Source of the DNA: Isoetes taiwanensis
Lineage: Eukaryota > Streptophyta > Lycopodiopsida > Isoetales > Isoetaceae
Reading direction: 5' to 3'
Length of the DNA: 64,000 nucleotides
NCBI GenBank assembly: GCA_021234155.1
Contig: JAJEKV010000005.1
Span: 16,662,089 to 16,726,088, forward strand
Shown here: one piece after another, positions 23,915 to 36,012 of the stretch
Layout of the letters: each line of letters starts with the position of its first letter
How positions within the stretch are numbered: position 1 is the stretch's first letter
Notes under the pieces: generated by a model
The model's database searches: none
What the model saw: only the letters and a program-made list of their open reading frames with translations
What the model was told of the DNA's origin: nothing
Translations under genes and position numbers: made by a program

Positions 23915-26850
23915 GTTTCTCAAGTATAAACATGCATTGGAAGGTTCAAATAATGATCTATAAAGGTCGTTAGGTACATATTTTTCAAACATGTCAAATA
24001 AATCACAATGTATTATATAATCCAACATAGAAGTAACTTTAGCCTCAGTTTAGAACATCAAACATTCATTTTTTTGCTTCCATTTCAAGCTTTGAGGATT
24101 ATATGATGTACAAAAAGAAGGGCTTAGTACCCAGATGCTGCTTTCCAACATGCTCATTCCATGAGCCTACACATTGAATCTACTATCTCGTGATGTTGCT
24201 ATTGATTTTATGAAGGATCCCAGTGGAATCCAGGCAACCAATTTTGATTCTTGGCAAAGTTGGCATTAGTTGTAGAAAATTTAATATGTTTCTCAAGTAT
24301 AAACATGCATTGGAAGGTTCAAAGAATGATCTATGAAAATCTTTAGGTACATATTTTTCAAACATGTCAAATAAATCACAATGTATTAGTTGTATTATAA
24401 TTCTATAATCCAACATAGAAGTAACTTTAACCTCAATTTAGAATATCAAACATTCATCTTTTTGCTTCCATTTCAAGCTTGAGGATTATATGATGTACAA
24501 AAAGAAGGTTTCAAACATGTCAAATAAATCACAATGTATCAGTTGTATTATAATTCTATAATCCAACCTAGACGAAACTTTAACCAAAGTCTAGAATATC
24601 AAGCATTCATCTTTTTTGCTTCCATTTCAAGTAGAATAGAATAGAATAGTTTTTTTTAACGTCCACGGAGACCAATAGGTCATGGGACCCATACAATGGG
24701 CTAGTACAATCATTACTACTAGGATTAAAAAACCCCTGCCTCGAAAGGTTTTCAAGGGAAAAACCTTTGCAGTAATGATGATACTAGACAAGCTTAGATA
24801 ATGACTACTGGGGCTCCGTAATTGCCAGACGTTTATCTAGAACCTCAAGTATATATAATGCCAAGTCATGCACAGATGGTGTGCTGAGAAGTTGTGGAAG
24901 CGTGGAATGGAATGCTAAGGTCGAAAAATGATTCCGGACTATCTCAAAAGCAGGGCAACTCAGAAGAGTATGGCTTTCATCTTCAATAACACATGGCGGC
25001 AACATGTACATAGTCTAAACTTCTCGCGGCAATTCGCGGCCGCTCCCATCTACTGTCTCAATCCGTAGCACATGGGGACCCCGTGCGAATTGATGCAATA
25101 GCTACAAGCTTGTTCTGGACAATTAAAGCAAGCAAATAAGCTTGGGGCCCTGGTGCCAAAGTGGGATTTATGTGTGCATGATAATGACCGGTTTTCACTT
25201 GGGCCAAAGTAATCTGCGTCCCATATCTTTTGAGAAAAAGCGACCATTAAGGTATTGTTGCAAAAGCTCGGGATCGAATCGGCAAGCATCGAGCCGATTA
25301 CTTTCACGGTTGCACATGCCCAACGGGCAAACCATGTAGTGCAATGCTCTTTCCAACATCGTTTCAAACGCCGAGGAGATTCAGCCATGGCAAGTGCAAA
25401 CGGGATACCTAACATCATCCATGTGGTGCACCTTGCAGATATAGTGGAGATGACGCTTCATAGCGGAATGTTGAAGAGGCCAAAAACCTGTCTCTTGTAA
25501 AAGAATAGCATAGGGCACCGTTGTTTTAACTCCAAGGCTGTAAGTAAGAAAGGACTTTTGCACCCGCTCCAAGCTCTCCCAAGCACTAGCACTAATGGAA
25601 GGCCCCCACACTTCAGAACCATACAGTAAAACAGGCTCTACCAAAGCCCGAAACAAGTGGGCTTTCCGTGGCCAATCATAAATTTCTGCGAAAACAATTG
25701 TTTTGCATGGCATAGAGTGCTCTTCATCCAAAGACCACCGGCTTGGTAATACATCTTTTCCCAAAGTGTGTTCTTACAGAATTCTACACCAAGATACTTG
25801 TAGCTATCTACAACTTCAACTTTGCGGCTATCATAGTGCATAGGGGGAACATTGTGACGAGAAGATTGAACTACCAAAAGCTTGGTCTTTTGTAGATTAA
25901 CAAGCGGACACGTGTTCTCCGTAAACCTGTGCGAGCATGTAAATGTTCTTTGCATACTAGCGGTTGTGCGAAAGTGAAACATCATCGGCATACATAAGTT
26001 GCCTAATGATATAGTGTGCCAAATGTGGACCTCCGCCGCCATGATTATCAAGCCATTCTTCCAATTGATCAATGTACAAGCCAAAAGTGTAGGAGATAAA
26101 GGGCAACCCCGACGAACTCCAATATTGCCGATGATTTGAGTACGATCTTTGGGAATTTAGCAAAAACCCTTTCATAGAGCCGATAAACTGCATTTTGAAG
26201 ATCTTGTGGAACCCCAAGTGCCTGCAAGCGCTGCCAAAGAAGCTCGCGTGGTACTGTATCAAAAGCAGAAGTAAAATCCACAAAGCATATATAGAGGTCT
26301 TGTTTCAAACTTCTACTATGTTCAATAAGCATGCGCAATGTGAAAATACGGTCTATGGTAGAATGGCATGGACGAAAGCCTGCCTGTCCTACAGCACGTA
26401 CACCAGTATGTTCTGCCCATGATGTCAACTGCTTCTCAGTAAGACTGGCTAAGAGCTTTGAAAATATGGAACTTACCATGATCATGCGATAATTAGAAGG
26501 GTCATGCTTATCACCTGCTTTGTAAATTGGTACGACCTTACTGACAGCCCAAGTTTCTGGCAAGCCTTCTTGCAAAGCTTGATTTAAAAGAGTAGTGATG
26601 ATTGGAAGCTTTGAGGATTATATGATGTAGGGCTTGGTACCCCAATGTTGCTTCCCGAAATGCTCATTCCATGAGCCTACAAATTGAATCTACTATCTCG
26701 TGATGCTGCTATCGATTTTATGAAGGATCCCAGTGGAATCCAGCCAACCAATTTTGATTCGTGGCAAAGTTGGCATTAGTTATAGAAAATCTAATATGTT
26801 TCTCAAGTATAAACATGCATTGAAAGGTTCAAAGAATGATCTATGGGAAA
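23915..26850. repeat. Tandem array of a 383-bp unit, split by a LINE
   Basis: The unit beginning gtttctcaagtataaacatg starts at 23915 and again at 24298, a spacing of 383 bp, with matching sequence throughout. The second unit contains a partial internal duplication (about 24490-24640). It is cut at ccatttcaag (24631) by a LINE and resumes at ctttgaggattatatgatgt (about 26608). A third unit starts at about 26797 and is truncated near 26848. Minus-orientation copies lie at 31100-31390 and 43690-44150. Confidence 0.8.
24632..26606 (-). mobile_element. 5'-truncated non-LTR retrotransposon (LINE), non-L1 type
   Basis: Minus-strand frames give a reverse transcriptase: VSKVVPIYKAGDKHDPSNYR, motif A FVDFTSAFDTVPRELLW (near 26280), GVRRGCPLSPT (motif B, across a frameshift near 26110) and LMYADDVSL (motif C, near 26000). 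Then follow LVEPVLLYGSEVWGPSI (near 25630) and a C-terminal HTLLSCPAF stretch (near 24970). No endonuclease is present, and the 5' end is cut inside the reverse transcriptase. The 3' end carries a short run and then repeated TATTC instead of a long poly(A). The motif style differs from the L1-like element at 33-41 kb, so it is another clade. Several frameshifts make it inactive. Confidence 0.85.
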
Positions 26851-26879
26851 AAGCTCCCCTTATACGAGATTTTCTAGGA

Positions 26880-27040
26880 ACTCTAGATACACCCCCTACC
26901 ATATATGTACACTGAGTTTTGTAAATTCCTCTAAACCCCTTACCATATTTGTACAATCAATTATCTAAATTCAACTAAAACCCTTACCATATTTTTATAA
27001 TCAGTTTCATAAATTCGGTTACACCTTCGTCTACAAGCCG
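26880..27040. repeat. Three imperfect tandem units of about 50 bp
   Basis: Units of the form cccttaccatatttgtacaa ... taaattc follow each other three times. They are noncoding. Confidence 0.55.
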
Positions 27041-27581
27041 TCCACAAGTGCCCTCAATTAAGCTGGGTATATAATTGACTATTTGAGTGACCATGTTGAG
27101 TATTAAGTAGCTATGATTTAGGTTTTAAATATTTAGTAACTTGGGGACAAAGGACAAGGGATTTTCCGACAAGAGACAATCATAAAATTATTAACAAACT
27201 ATGCAAGGTAATTAAGATGGGCACAAGCCCTTCTCCGTCTATTATCCTTGCTTCAGCGCTCTTTTCTAATGGCAAGGAGTCATTGAAAAGAGCCGTGTTC
27301 CATTGCAACGGCATCTTGATAGTTAGGACAAAGTAATTCGTTAATTTATATCTTGAAAATATATGGTCCATGCCCCAAAGACAAAATGTACCCAGACTAT
27401 AAAAGACAATGTCCCAAAACATCCTCATCAAAGACAATGTACCAAAACATCCTAAGGTTGTGCAAGCAATGTACAATACCAAATCTTACAAGATGGAAAG
27501 TGGGCTTCATAGCTAAGACAAAGGGCATACATTTCATAACACACACACATATCTCACAATTTTGTTAATAGGAAAATGGCA

Positions 27582-28645
27582 CTATAATAGCAACAAATAT
27601 AGATATCTCAAGTTCATAAGGCACTTCAGTCCAACCAGAACTGCTATTTTCAATTTACAACCAACTTGCAATCTGTCATTCTTGTCCACTAGTTTTATAA
27701 GCTTGTTATCTTTTCTAACCTTGTGATCCAAGAAGTGTTGAAAATTCTTCTTGAACAAGCTAGTTTCTGCAACGTTTCCATGCATGCCTTCTTGTCCCAC
27801 CACTACTTAAACAAAATAGATCAGCATTGTTCGATCACAAGAAAAACCACAAATCGAACAAGATACCTGACCCTCAATTTCTTCAAGAACTTGGTGCCGG
27901 CCTGGAGCTTAAATAGGGGGGTTTCAATGTAGTTGGCTTGAAGCAAGAAACCATCATGGATAGTATACAGCTTCATTCTCATTTCCACGCCATAGTTGCA
28001 TAAGATCATGATTTGTATATAACATATATGCAATGGCCAATTTCTTTATCATAGAATTACATTCCACACAGAATTGCCTTCCATTGTCTATGACAAGCCA
28101 AGCACAAGTCCCATGATTCTTCATCTTGACCCGATTCTTTGCATATTACGTTGGATGTAGTGTAATAAAGGCAACACTAAAACATACACAAAATGTGGCA
28201 GTAGATTTCCTGATGCCATCTTCAGTGCCAGTAATCTATGCAAAAACAAAACGAGAAAAATGTCATCACAAGGCAGCATATGCAATAGACAACCCACTTA
28301 TCGAGGCGGTGTAACCACTGATGAAATGATACATGGTCTGTGGTAATGTCAACTTGCTCGTAGGTGGCAGCATACAAAAGGCATTACAAGTCAACAGAAT
28401 TACGTTCTTTAAATGAGATGCAACACATGGCATCTTCACATTTGGAATATATTCAACTGCCCTTGTATTTTCTGTATTTAAGATTTTAAGATTCACAAGC
28501 AAATAGTCACAAGACCGAAGAGAAAATATTTAACTGGCAAATGATCACAAGTACAAAGAGAAAAGTAACCAAATCATACCTATCAGACTCTTATCTCCAT
28601 AATCCATTTTCCTGGTGTGTTCATCTAACGCCACATTTTCCAAAA
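27582..28645 (-). pseudogene. Phosphoenolpyruvate carboxykinase (ATP) pseudogene, 3' half
   Basis: Several minus-strand exon remnants match plant PEP carboxykinase, a cytosolic gluconeogenic enzyme. At 28645-28580 the reading is LENVALDEHTRKMDYGDKSL with normal splice sites. At 28471 to about 28300 it is [16 protein letters not shown] ... [17 protein letters not shown] and YHFISGYTA. At 28235 to about 28060 it is TGTEDGIRKSTATFCVCFSV followed by AFITLHPT, a stop, YA. Around 28000-27850 and 27790-27640 lie decayed C-terminal parts (LLQANYIETPLF; SLFKKNFQHFLDHKV). The stop after HPT, frameshifts and changed residues (TCDAFG reads TCNAFC) show it is dead. The kept introns point to a DNA-level duplicate, not a retrocopy. 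No 5' exons were found. Confidence 0.85.
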
Positions 28646-28649
28646 CTGA

Positions 28650-30360
28650 ACCAAAAAACACAACAAGAACATTAGAAATAGAATTGTTGTACAAAATACA
28701 TGCAATTTAGTAATCTATGTGGAAGCTGAAAATGTTCTTGTCAAGTGCAAGATATTTTGTGGATGTCCTTATGAGCTGGACAAAAAATATTCTGTACATA
28801 AAATTCCATTCATGGAATGAAGCTTAAGTCATATAAAAGCAAATCAGGAGGCAAACCTTAATAGGCTAGTATGAAAGCACGAGTTCATCTCCATGAAATA
28901 GTATTTGCCAGAGCTAGTGGTGATAAGCAAATATGACAAAGACGTCACCTAGAAATGGTTCTAAAATGCATTGTTAGAAATGATGCTGTTTTGGCGGATC
29001 AGTTCCTTTGGCTCTTTGAATGGGAAAATGATCTCATATGAAATACAAGAAGAAACAGGGGAGTTCCGCTCGCATCCAGATTCGATAGCTTGATCCAAGA
29101 TTCAAAGAGAGCTCTGAAATCTGCAAACAAATTTAGTTCATAGCTTTTGTGCTTTGTGTGACCGGATTAGGAAAAAAACCCTGGGGTTCAGGAAAGAGCT
29201 ACCCACATCATCAAGGATTGCTAAGCAATCTTTCCCTTATTTGTTCATATATATAATAGCTCTAGCTGTAACCTCCCAGTGAATATTCTTATAAAAGCTT
29301 AGCCATGCCTGATATTCCTATAAAAGTTAACAGTTGAAGCTAAGATCGTGGTCATTTCCTCTGTATTAATGTTTCCCAAAACTACTTATCCCCTTTGTAG
29401 AGAGCGACTATGATAGAAGCTCCAGGTAAATATTAACAGACCTCTAGCTATAAGGATTGGCAAGAGATTCATGTTGTGGCCCTGTTTTTGAATGTCCCCG
29501 AATAGCTCTCTAGCTATGGTTGGCAAGAGATTCATGTTGTAGCCCCTGTGCTTGAATGTCTTCCATAGCCCTAGAAATCATCCACATATATCTTAAGACT
29601 CGAGCTTCATTTCATAAACTTAGCACTAGCAATCGTTAGCGATACTAAGCTTTAGAGCAGTAAAAAGATCATGACCATCTAATTAAGCACGGCAGGCTTT
29701 CATATGAAAACAGGAAAACGTAGCCAGAAAACTCACAGCCATAAACTGAGCCACGATAACAGGTGAAAAGTACACTTACTTGATCTACTGCATCTATAGG
29801 AGGTATGATAAAGCATTGCCGGAGCCAACATGCTTGGCATATTAGTCTCAGTGAACTGATGCTCGACTCTGGAAAAATCCCACTCCCTCTTACTGCCAGA
29901 ATCGAAAGTTCTTGCAGACTTGAGCGTAGTTATTCTGTGTGACGAGCAAATGAATGCATTAGATTGCAGGTGAATGCATTCAGTATTGCAGATGAATGCA
30001 TTAGAGGAGAGGGCAGGGCCTGCATTTTCGTAGTATCTCATATTAAATAGCAAGAGCTCCCGCGATGGCAGTAGCACCGGTTAGCCGGTTTCGACAGTTC
30101 CTCTCCAACAACAGGGGCAATCGAGCATTTATAGCCTATGATGGGTTTTTAGCAGTCATTGGCATATTCTGGGTATATATTGGCATATACCTAGCATATG
30201 CCATAAACCCACCTCAACAAGGGCTTGCCCCCTTAGGGGAACCCAAAAAAAGGAGTAAAAAAGGATTTGGCGGACGCCGTGTTGTTGCCATGCCGCCGAA
30301 TTTGGAGAAGATAGATAGTAGTTGTAACGTCACGCCACTAGGCAGCATCCAACTGGACAT
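28650..30360. other. Intergenic, small duplications only
   Basis: At 29450-29560 a segment of about 70 bp (ttggcaagagattcatgttg...) is duplicated, and near 29950-30005 gaatgcatt recurs three times. The 30150-30250 stretch is a dispersed repeat shared in inverted orientation with 44170-44260. No gene is recognised. Confidence 0.5.
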
Positions 30361-30363
30361 GTG

Positions 30364-30550
30364 ACCACACACCACACTACATTGCTTGGTTGGGCCCTGC
30401 CCCCAACCACCTTACATTGCGTCTGTTGGAATTTGACCCCCAACAGTACCGAGTGCGATTCTGGGCGGTCTCGAACTCGAGACCACATTGCACAAGGGGT
30501 TTGCCTTAGTGTAGCTTGAACCACCTTCAACTGGCTCAACCTCTTTTGAA
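30364..30550 (-). repeat. tRNA-derived SINE-like element
   Basis: On the minus strand, TTGAGCCAGTTGAAGGTGG (near 30540-30520) resembles an A box. It is followed about 50 bp on by GAGTTCGAGACC (30478-30467), a B box. The intervening sequence keeps tRNA-like spacing but does not fold as a tRNA. The downstream body runs to about 30364. Confidence 0.45.
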
Positions 30551-31099
30551 ATTGGGTTACTCCATCGGAGCTCCTTCCTCACTGTGAGAGAACTGAAAAT
30601 GTTGTTGGAGCAACACAAGAGCCCAGACTACTTTTAATTGCCGCTAGTTTTTCTCTGGGCTAGAGCCTCACTATTGTCAATTGCGTGCTCCATGTGTCCG
30701 GCTAGACAGACGAGGGGGAAATCTGCACGGCCAAATCCATTAGAACAGTCACGTTCCCAATTTGCGGAAGGGATGAGAGGTGATGATTTGCTTGTAGGTT
30801 TATGATACCGGGTAATTATTTCTTACAGTTTCCTGTCAAGATTGGCACGTCTATTTTAATCGGAATATCCTCCTTTGTCAAATTTCAACCAACGTAAATT
30901 ATGGCACTAGGCCTATGGGAGTGATTGTGAAAAGCTTTTTTGACGCATAGGATTTTTTATTGTCAGATTTTGATGTCAAGCAGATGCTTTTTCAAGCGGG
31001 TAGGACCATCTTTTTGTTAAGAACCTTGTGCATGAAGCATTTAGTCATAGCTCAATGTTATGATTTCCTTCTTTTTTCCTCTACTCGCCATTGGACTTG

Positions 31100-31390
31100 T
31101 GATTGATTAAATTTTCTACAACTAATACCAACTTTGCCAAGAATCAAATTGGTTGTCTAAATTTCACTGGGATCCTTCATAAAATCGATAGCAACATCAC
31201 GAGATAGTAGATTCAATTTGTAGGCCCGTGGAATGAGCATTTTGGAAAGCAACATCGAGGTACCAAGCCCTTATTTTTGTACATCATATAGTCCTCAAAG
31301 CTTGAAATGGAAGCAAAAAGATGAATGTTTGATATTCTAAACTGAGGTTAAAGTTACTTCTACGTTGGATTATAGAATTACTAGAAACGT
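31100..31390 (-). repeat. Partial copy of the 383-bp repeat family
   Basis: This region matches the reverse complement of the 23915-24660 units, including the tttgccaagaatcaaattgg and gcttgaaatggaagcaaaaa landmarks. It ends abruptly at about 31385. Confidence 0.75.
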
Positions 31391-31439
31391 GCGCCCGGCG
31401 ATGCCAGGCATTAATCATGAACATGAGGAATGAGTAGTA

Positions 31440-31840
31440 TAATGGGGTTTGTAGGTGAAAAAGAATTTGTAAATGTAATCGTATCATAGATGTAATGGAC
31501 CGACAAAGTATGAAAGGGGTTACGAATGCCTGATATTAGTCATGGATGCGTGGAAATCGCAGGAACGTTGGGATTTTTGGAATTGAATGGATATAACCGC
31601 GTAAAGAATTACATCTTACTACTTTCATGGCAAAAAACTTACAAAAAAGAGTTTGTAGGTGCAAAAGAATTTGTAAATGTGATCATGTTCCTAATAAACT
31701 GCCAAAGGGGTTAGGGATGCCAGGTATTAGCCATCGTTATGTGGAATGCCTCAGAATGATGGAATATATAGTGTGGAATTGGATGCATAGGCGTAATGGA
31801 TTGCATATAGAATAACATCTTACTATTTTCCATGGCTGGC
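31440..31840. repeat. Tandem pair with a period of about 204 bp
   Basis: gtttgtaggtg...aaagaatttgtaaatgt occurs at 31447 and 31651. Downstream matches (atgcc...attagtcat; aattacatcttactactttcatggc) extend through both units. It is noncoding. Confidence 0.6.
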
Positions 31841-33470
31841 ATCACTTCTTCTGTTTGAGACATTTATGTTCATGCTAGATTTATTTCCAATTCATAAATG
31901 TCGCTATGGAACGTTGGTTCTAATGTGCAAAACTACCTTCTCATATGGACATCATAGTTCACATGAACATCAAGCATATCTAGTTAGGGTATGCATAGCG
32001 CAAGATAACCTGTTGATCTCTTTATAGAGTACACTCAAATATAGGAGCTTGCTATATGATACTCTAGTAGGGTGACAATCAAGATACATGACAATTCAAT
32101 AGTGCTCTAGTGTATTTGATGGAGTACGGAGATGGCAAAATTCACCACCACAAACAACATCCCGTTAGAAGTAGACCTCATAGAACCCTCAAGACGGAGG
32201 CTTGTTCAAGGCAAACTATAGCATCAATATATACAATGCAAGGATATCATGGTTGTTGATGAGTGAGACTAAAAGACTCACATCCTTCAATGAAACAATA
32301 ATAATATTTTCTTATGATGTGTTAAATTGTGGTTGTTGCACCTAATTTAAAAAGAATTGGGTACTATATTTGGATTGTTATAGCAATGCAATTGTTCTAA
32401 TTTAGCACTTTTAATGACAATCTTAGGTTTTCGCCTACACTTATTAGTCCATGATTTTAGAAGTGTTATTTGCAACCTTGATTTTGCATTTATCCATAAT
32501 TTTCATTACATCAGCCATTTATTTTCTTGCCTAAAAAAGATCCACAGAGTTCTTGTATCATACTTTAAAAACGTGAAAATACAGCCTATGTCTATTCGGT
32601 TGCATGTAAAAGTTATATTTTTGCAATCTAAATTTATTATTGAAGTGGTCTATAACAATAGATCCTCATCATTTTTGAAACGGCTAATCAGCTTAATGGA
32701 TGGGACAGTTCAATATAAGAACTTGAACCACCATGCAATCTAATATATTTTTGAAGTTGTGACAATAGATCCTCATCATTTTTGAAGCGGCTAATCAGCT
32801 ATACAGAATATATAATAATCATACAATGTTTTGACACATAGGTAAGCAAGTAGAGACTTAGCTTAACACTTGAATTAAGTAAATACCTTTAGACAAATGT
32901 CTTTTGACAATTGCAAAACCATCAAACAAAGCAACACTGCGTAAATAATCAATCATGAGATATACATGGGTGGGGGGTATGGCAAAATGTTATGAGTCGC
33001 TAATAGAGAAAGGAAAGGCTTGATATGACCGAAGGATGTGCCTAGCGCCATGCAAGCTCTCCTTTTTCCAAAAACAGATGCTACCGTTTTCCCATCAACT
33101 AGGATTGAGATGAGGCAAATCGGGTGTGGCTGCTGAATCGGCCTGTCCTCTTCTTGGTTCTCCCCCTTGTAGAGGGGGACATTCCCTGATTCATGCCTGG
33201 ATTCGGTGGCTTCATTTGACTCTCTGACCAAGACCAAACAATCATGTTTGGGCCCGATTCTGCTGGATGTGAAGTGATGCGAAACCTGCCTTCTGACAGG
33301 ATTAGCGGCTGTCTGCCTTCTTATACTCATGCCCAACTTTCCTATGATCATTAATCTTGGGATATCCTGTTCTTTCAATCCGTTTATCCATTTGCAAGTT
33401 ATGGCTCTACTCTCGGGACCATAGTTGCTTCTCAGGCATATTTTGTGTAGCTTTCTATCAATGTCAGGTT
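31840..33470. other. Intergenic, no gene identified
   Basis: A 40-bp segment (caatagatcctcatcatttt...) recurs at about 32655 and 32765. A minus-strand frame at 33516-32953 (187 codons) has no recognisable domain and overlaps the possible start of the LINE. Nothing else is supportable. Confidence 0.4.
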
Positions 33471-34246
33471 TGAATGGAGCTGCCTCTCCCCCTTGAGATT
33501 GCTTGCTCCTGCTCAAACTCTGTCATTCCCCAGGCCTCTGGATCATCCAGTTCCCCAGTGGAGCTATCAAAATATTTTGTTATCTTTTATAGCACCTCTC
33601 AGATTTGTTGTGGGTGGCTTGAAGGAACTCCTGCTGATATTTGGGCCTTTTTGGCGGAGGAAACTATTTTCCCTGAAATCTTCTTTATAAGAGAACACTC
33701 CCATCCCACACAAGACCCGTCTGCTGATATGGTGGAATTTAAAATTGCTTACCTTGGTGCAGACAGGCCACCTATTGCTAAGTTTTTTCTATACTCTGAA
33801 GCCTTCTCTGATTACATCACTTTGGAGCTCTACAAATCTTCTTGATGTGGTCTCAGCATGGAGTATCTAGTCTTTTCTTTTGACTCTAGCCATCAAGCTT
33901 CACAAGCTTCAGCTACTTTTTCTGTTTTTTCCATTCCATCCTCCTTCTCGCTTGATATCTCAACCATCACTCGGTCTATTATTCTTGTGAATACTGACTA
34001 CATTTGGTGGGGATACATTAAGGGTCCAATATTGCAGCTTTGAGGTTCTATTATCGATCGAAGGCTGCTGCGGCAAGATTATTTTTCTTGTGTTGGGGGC
34101 TTTGCTATACGTGGAGCTAATCCTGCATTTGTCCGAAGATTGGTCAGACTTTTGATTTTCAGTAACGTGGAAACAGAGCCTACTCAATCCTTTTTGGTGC
34201 ATTGCCCTTGGCTTAACAATTCCTACTACTGGTTGGAGACGTATTT

Positions 34247-35757
34247 TTGAGCATGACCTCTATGGAGCCTGTTTTGCCCGTTGAGAATGCTGATGCCAAT
34301 GTGTGCCCTGATATGGGTGATCAGACTTATATCTCCCTGCATATTCCCGAAGTGGCGAACCGGATTCGTCACCTTGATAATCAGGCTCTTATTGCCAAGA
34401 TTATAAGGGGTAAACCGTCTTTAGCTGAGATTAAGAAGACTGTTGAGCGTGTATGCCGTGGCAGAATCCTACCTCGGATCCAGCCTTTGGGAAACTTATA
34501 CTTTCTCGTCACCTTGCAAACTGAAAAGGAAACCCAGCTTCTTTTCAAGAAGGGGATAATCACTTGTCTCAATGGCCAAGTTTTGCTGCAAAAGTGGAGG
34601 CCGAATTTCAACCCCAAAAAGCCTGATGCTTTGTTCTACCCAATATGGCTTTCACTCTCTGATCTTAGTGCTGAATACTGAAGTGATAAAGCTTTCAAAG
34701 CTATTGCTTCCTATCTTGGGGAGTTCGTGTGCATGGGTGGGAATACCTCTGAGGCCCCAAAGATTTGTATCACAGTTGATATTTTACAGCCACTTCCACA
34801 TTCTGTTTTCTTCAAGGGTTTTAATAATACTTTAATAGAGTTTATTCTCTCTATCTCCAGCTTTCCTTCCCATGTTCTGGATGTGGAGCCAGGGTGCATA
34901 CTGGGGACATATGTTTAGACCACTCTCCGGTCTTTGAGCACAACAGGACACACACACAAGACAAAAATAGGCTGGCCCCTATGATTGACTCTGATGGTTT
35001 TATGGAAGTTGATCCCAAAAAGTCTACCAAGAGGCAGACCTTTGCTGTTGCCCCAGACTATGGGGGTGAGTGCTCCTTGAAGGCCTGTCCTCTTGACATC
35101 CCAACGTCTTCCCCTGTTCCAATGGAAAAGCCCTCTGTTCTTGTGTCAGCTTTGGAATCCCCTTTGCCTCCTGAGATCCTTTCATGTCACAATAGATTTA
35201 GCCCACTTGCCCTTATTGAAAAATGTATCGATCCCACTGAAGAGGGCTGGCCACTTGGTTTGACAGTTCCTCCAGAAACTGCAGCAGAGAAACCAACAGA
35301 TTATCTTGGCCCTATCACATGTCCCCAACTCAATGGGAAAGTCTGCGTCACTTCGCCCAAGACAAAGCAACTCAACAGTGTCTGCTTGATCCAAGATCTC
35401 TTCTTCAATGCCTCCCTAACCAAGCTCCACATCCCTTGTGCTGGATCTAGCTTGGTGTGCGATGATTCTGGTCAGGAGAGCCCCTGCTCTACTATTTTGG
35501 AATCCCAACCTCTTGTTACTGGCAGCCCCAAAGAAGCTTCGTCAGTTATGAAGACTAAGAACAAACATGCACTCATTCCTGCAGTGCACACAAACCTCAT
35601 GGTTGCAGATCATATTGATCAGTTGAATGACGGGGGCACAGTGGTAAAACCCCCTAGTGTTGCTGGCAATAATGCTTCATTGTCTAAGAAACTAAATGGG
35701 AAAAAGAAAGGGAAAGATACTGGGATTAAATCGGGGAAGTACACTTTTGAAGCATAG
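34247..35757 (+). pseudogene. LINE ORF1: DUF4283-like domain, CCHC zinc knuckle, low-complexity tail
   Basis: ORF1 proteins bind the element's RNA. Residues from MSMTSMEPVLP to about LSAEY (34247-34678) resemble DUF4283, with the typical LLQKWRPNFNP. A TGA at 34679 sits where the family has Trp (EYW), and the frame continues as SDKAFKAIASYLGEF. Near 34875-34915, after a frame change, CSGCGARVHTGDIC is a C-X2-C-X4-H-X4-C zinc knuckle. The frame then stays open to 35757 with a Pro/Ser/Lys-rich, basic tail (KKLNGKKKGKD). It is inactivated by the stop and at least one frameshift. Confidence 0.75.
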
Positions 35758-36012
35758 ATAGCAAAAGTATGTTTGGAGCATTCTCTAGAGCAAGGAAGCA
35801 TGATCCTCCCTGCAAACAAGGATGGGAATGCTCTTCTCTAAAGTTGAAGCTGGAAGCTTCTTTCAAGTTTTTATGTTCTGTATACTTCCTAGTCTTGTGG
35901 CCATTTTGCCTCTTAACCACAAGATACCAGGCTTATATTCGTCCTGTATCAGGCTTATTTTGTAAGGAAGTTCTTGTAAGACAGGTTTTTCTATATCAGA
36001 TGTTCATATAAA

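Noticed and set aside
30065-30364. 99-codon plus-strand frame with a membrane-like segment
   Set aside because: The hydrophobic part comes from the dispersed repeat shared with 44.2 kb, and the 3' end enters a SINE-like unit. There is no splice or domain support.
32953-33516. 187-codon minus-strand frame
   Set aside because: No recognisable domain. It overlaps the start of the plus-strand LINE region and is likely an antisense frame.
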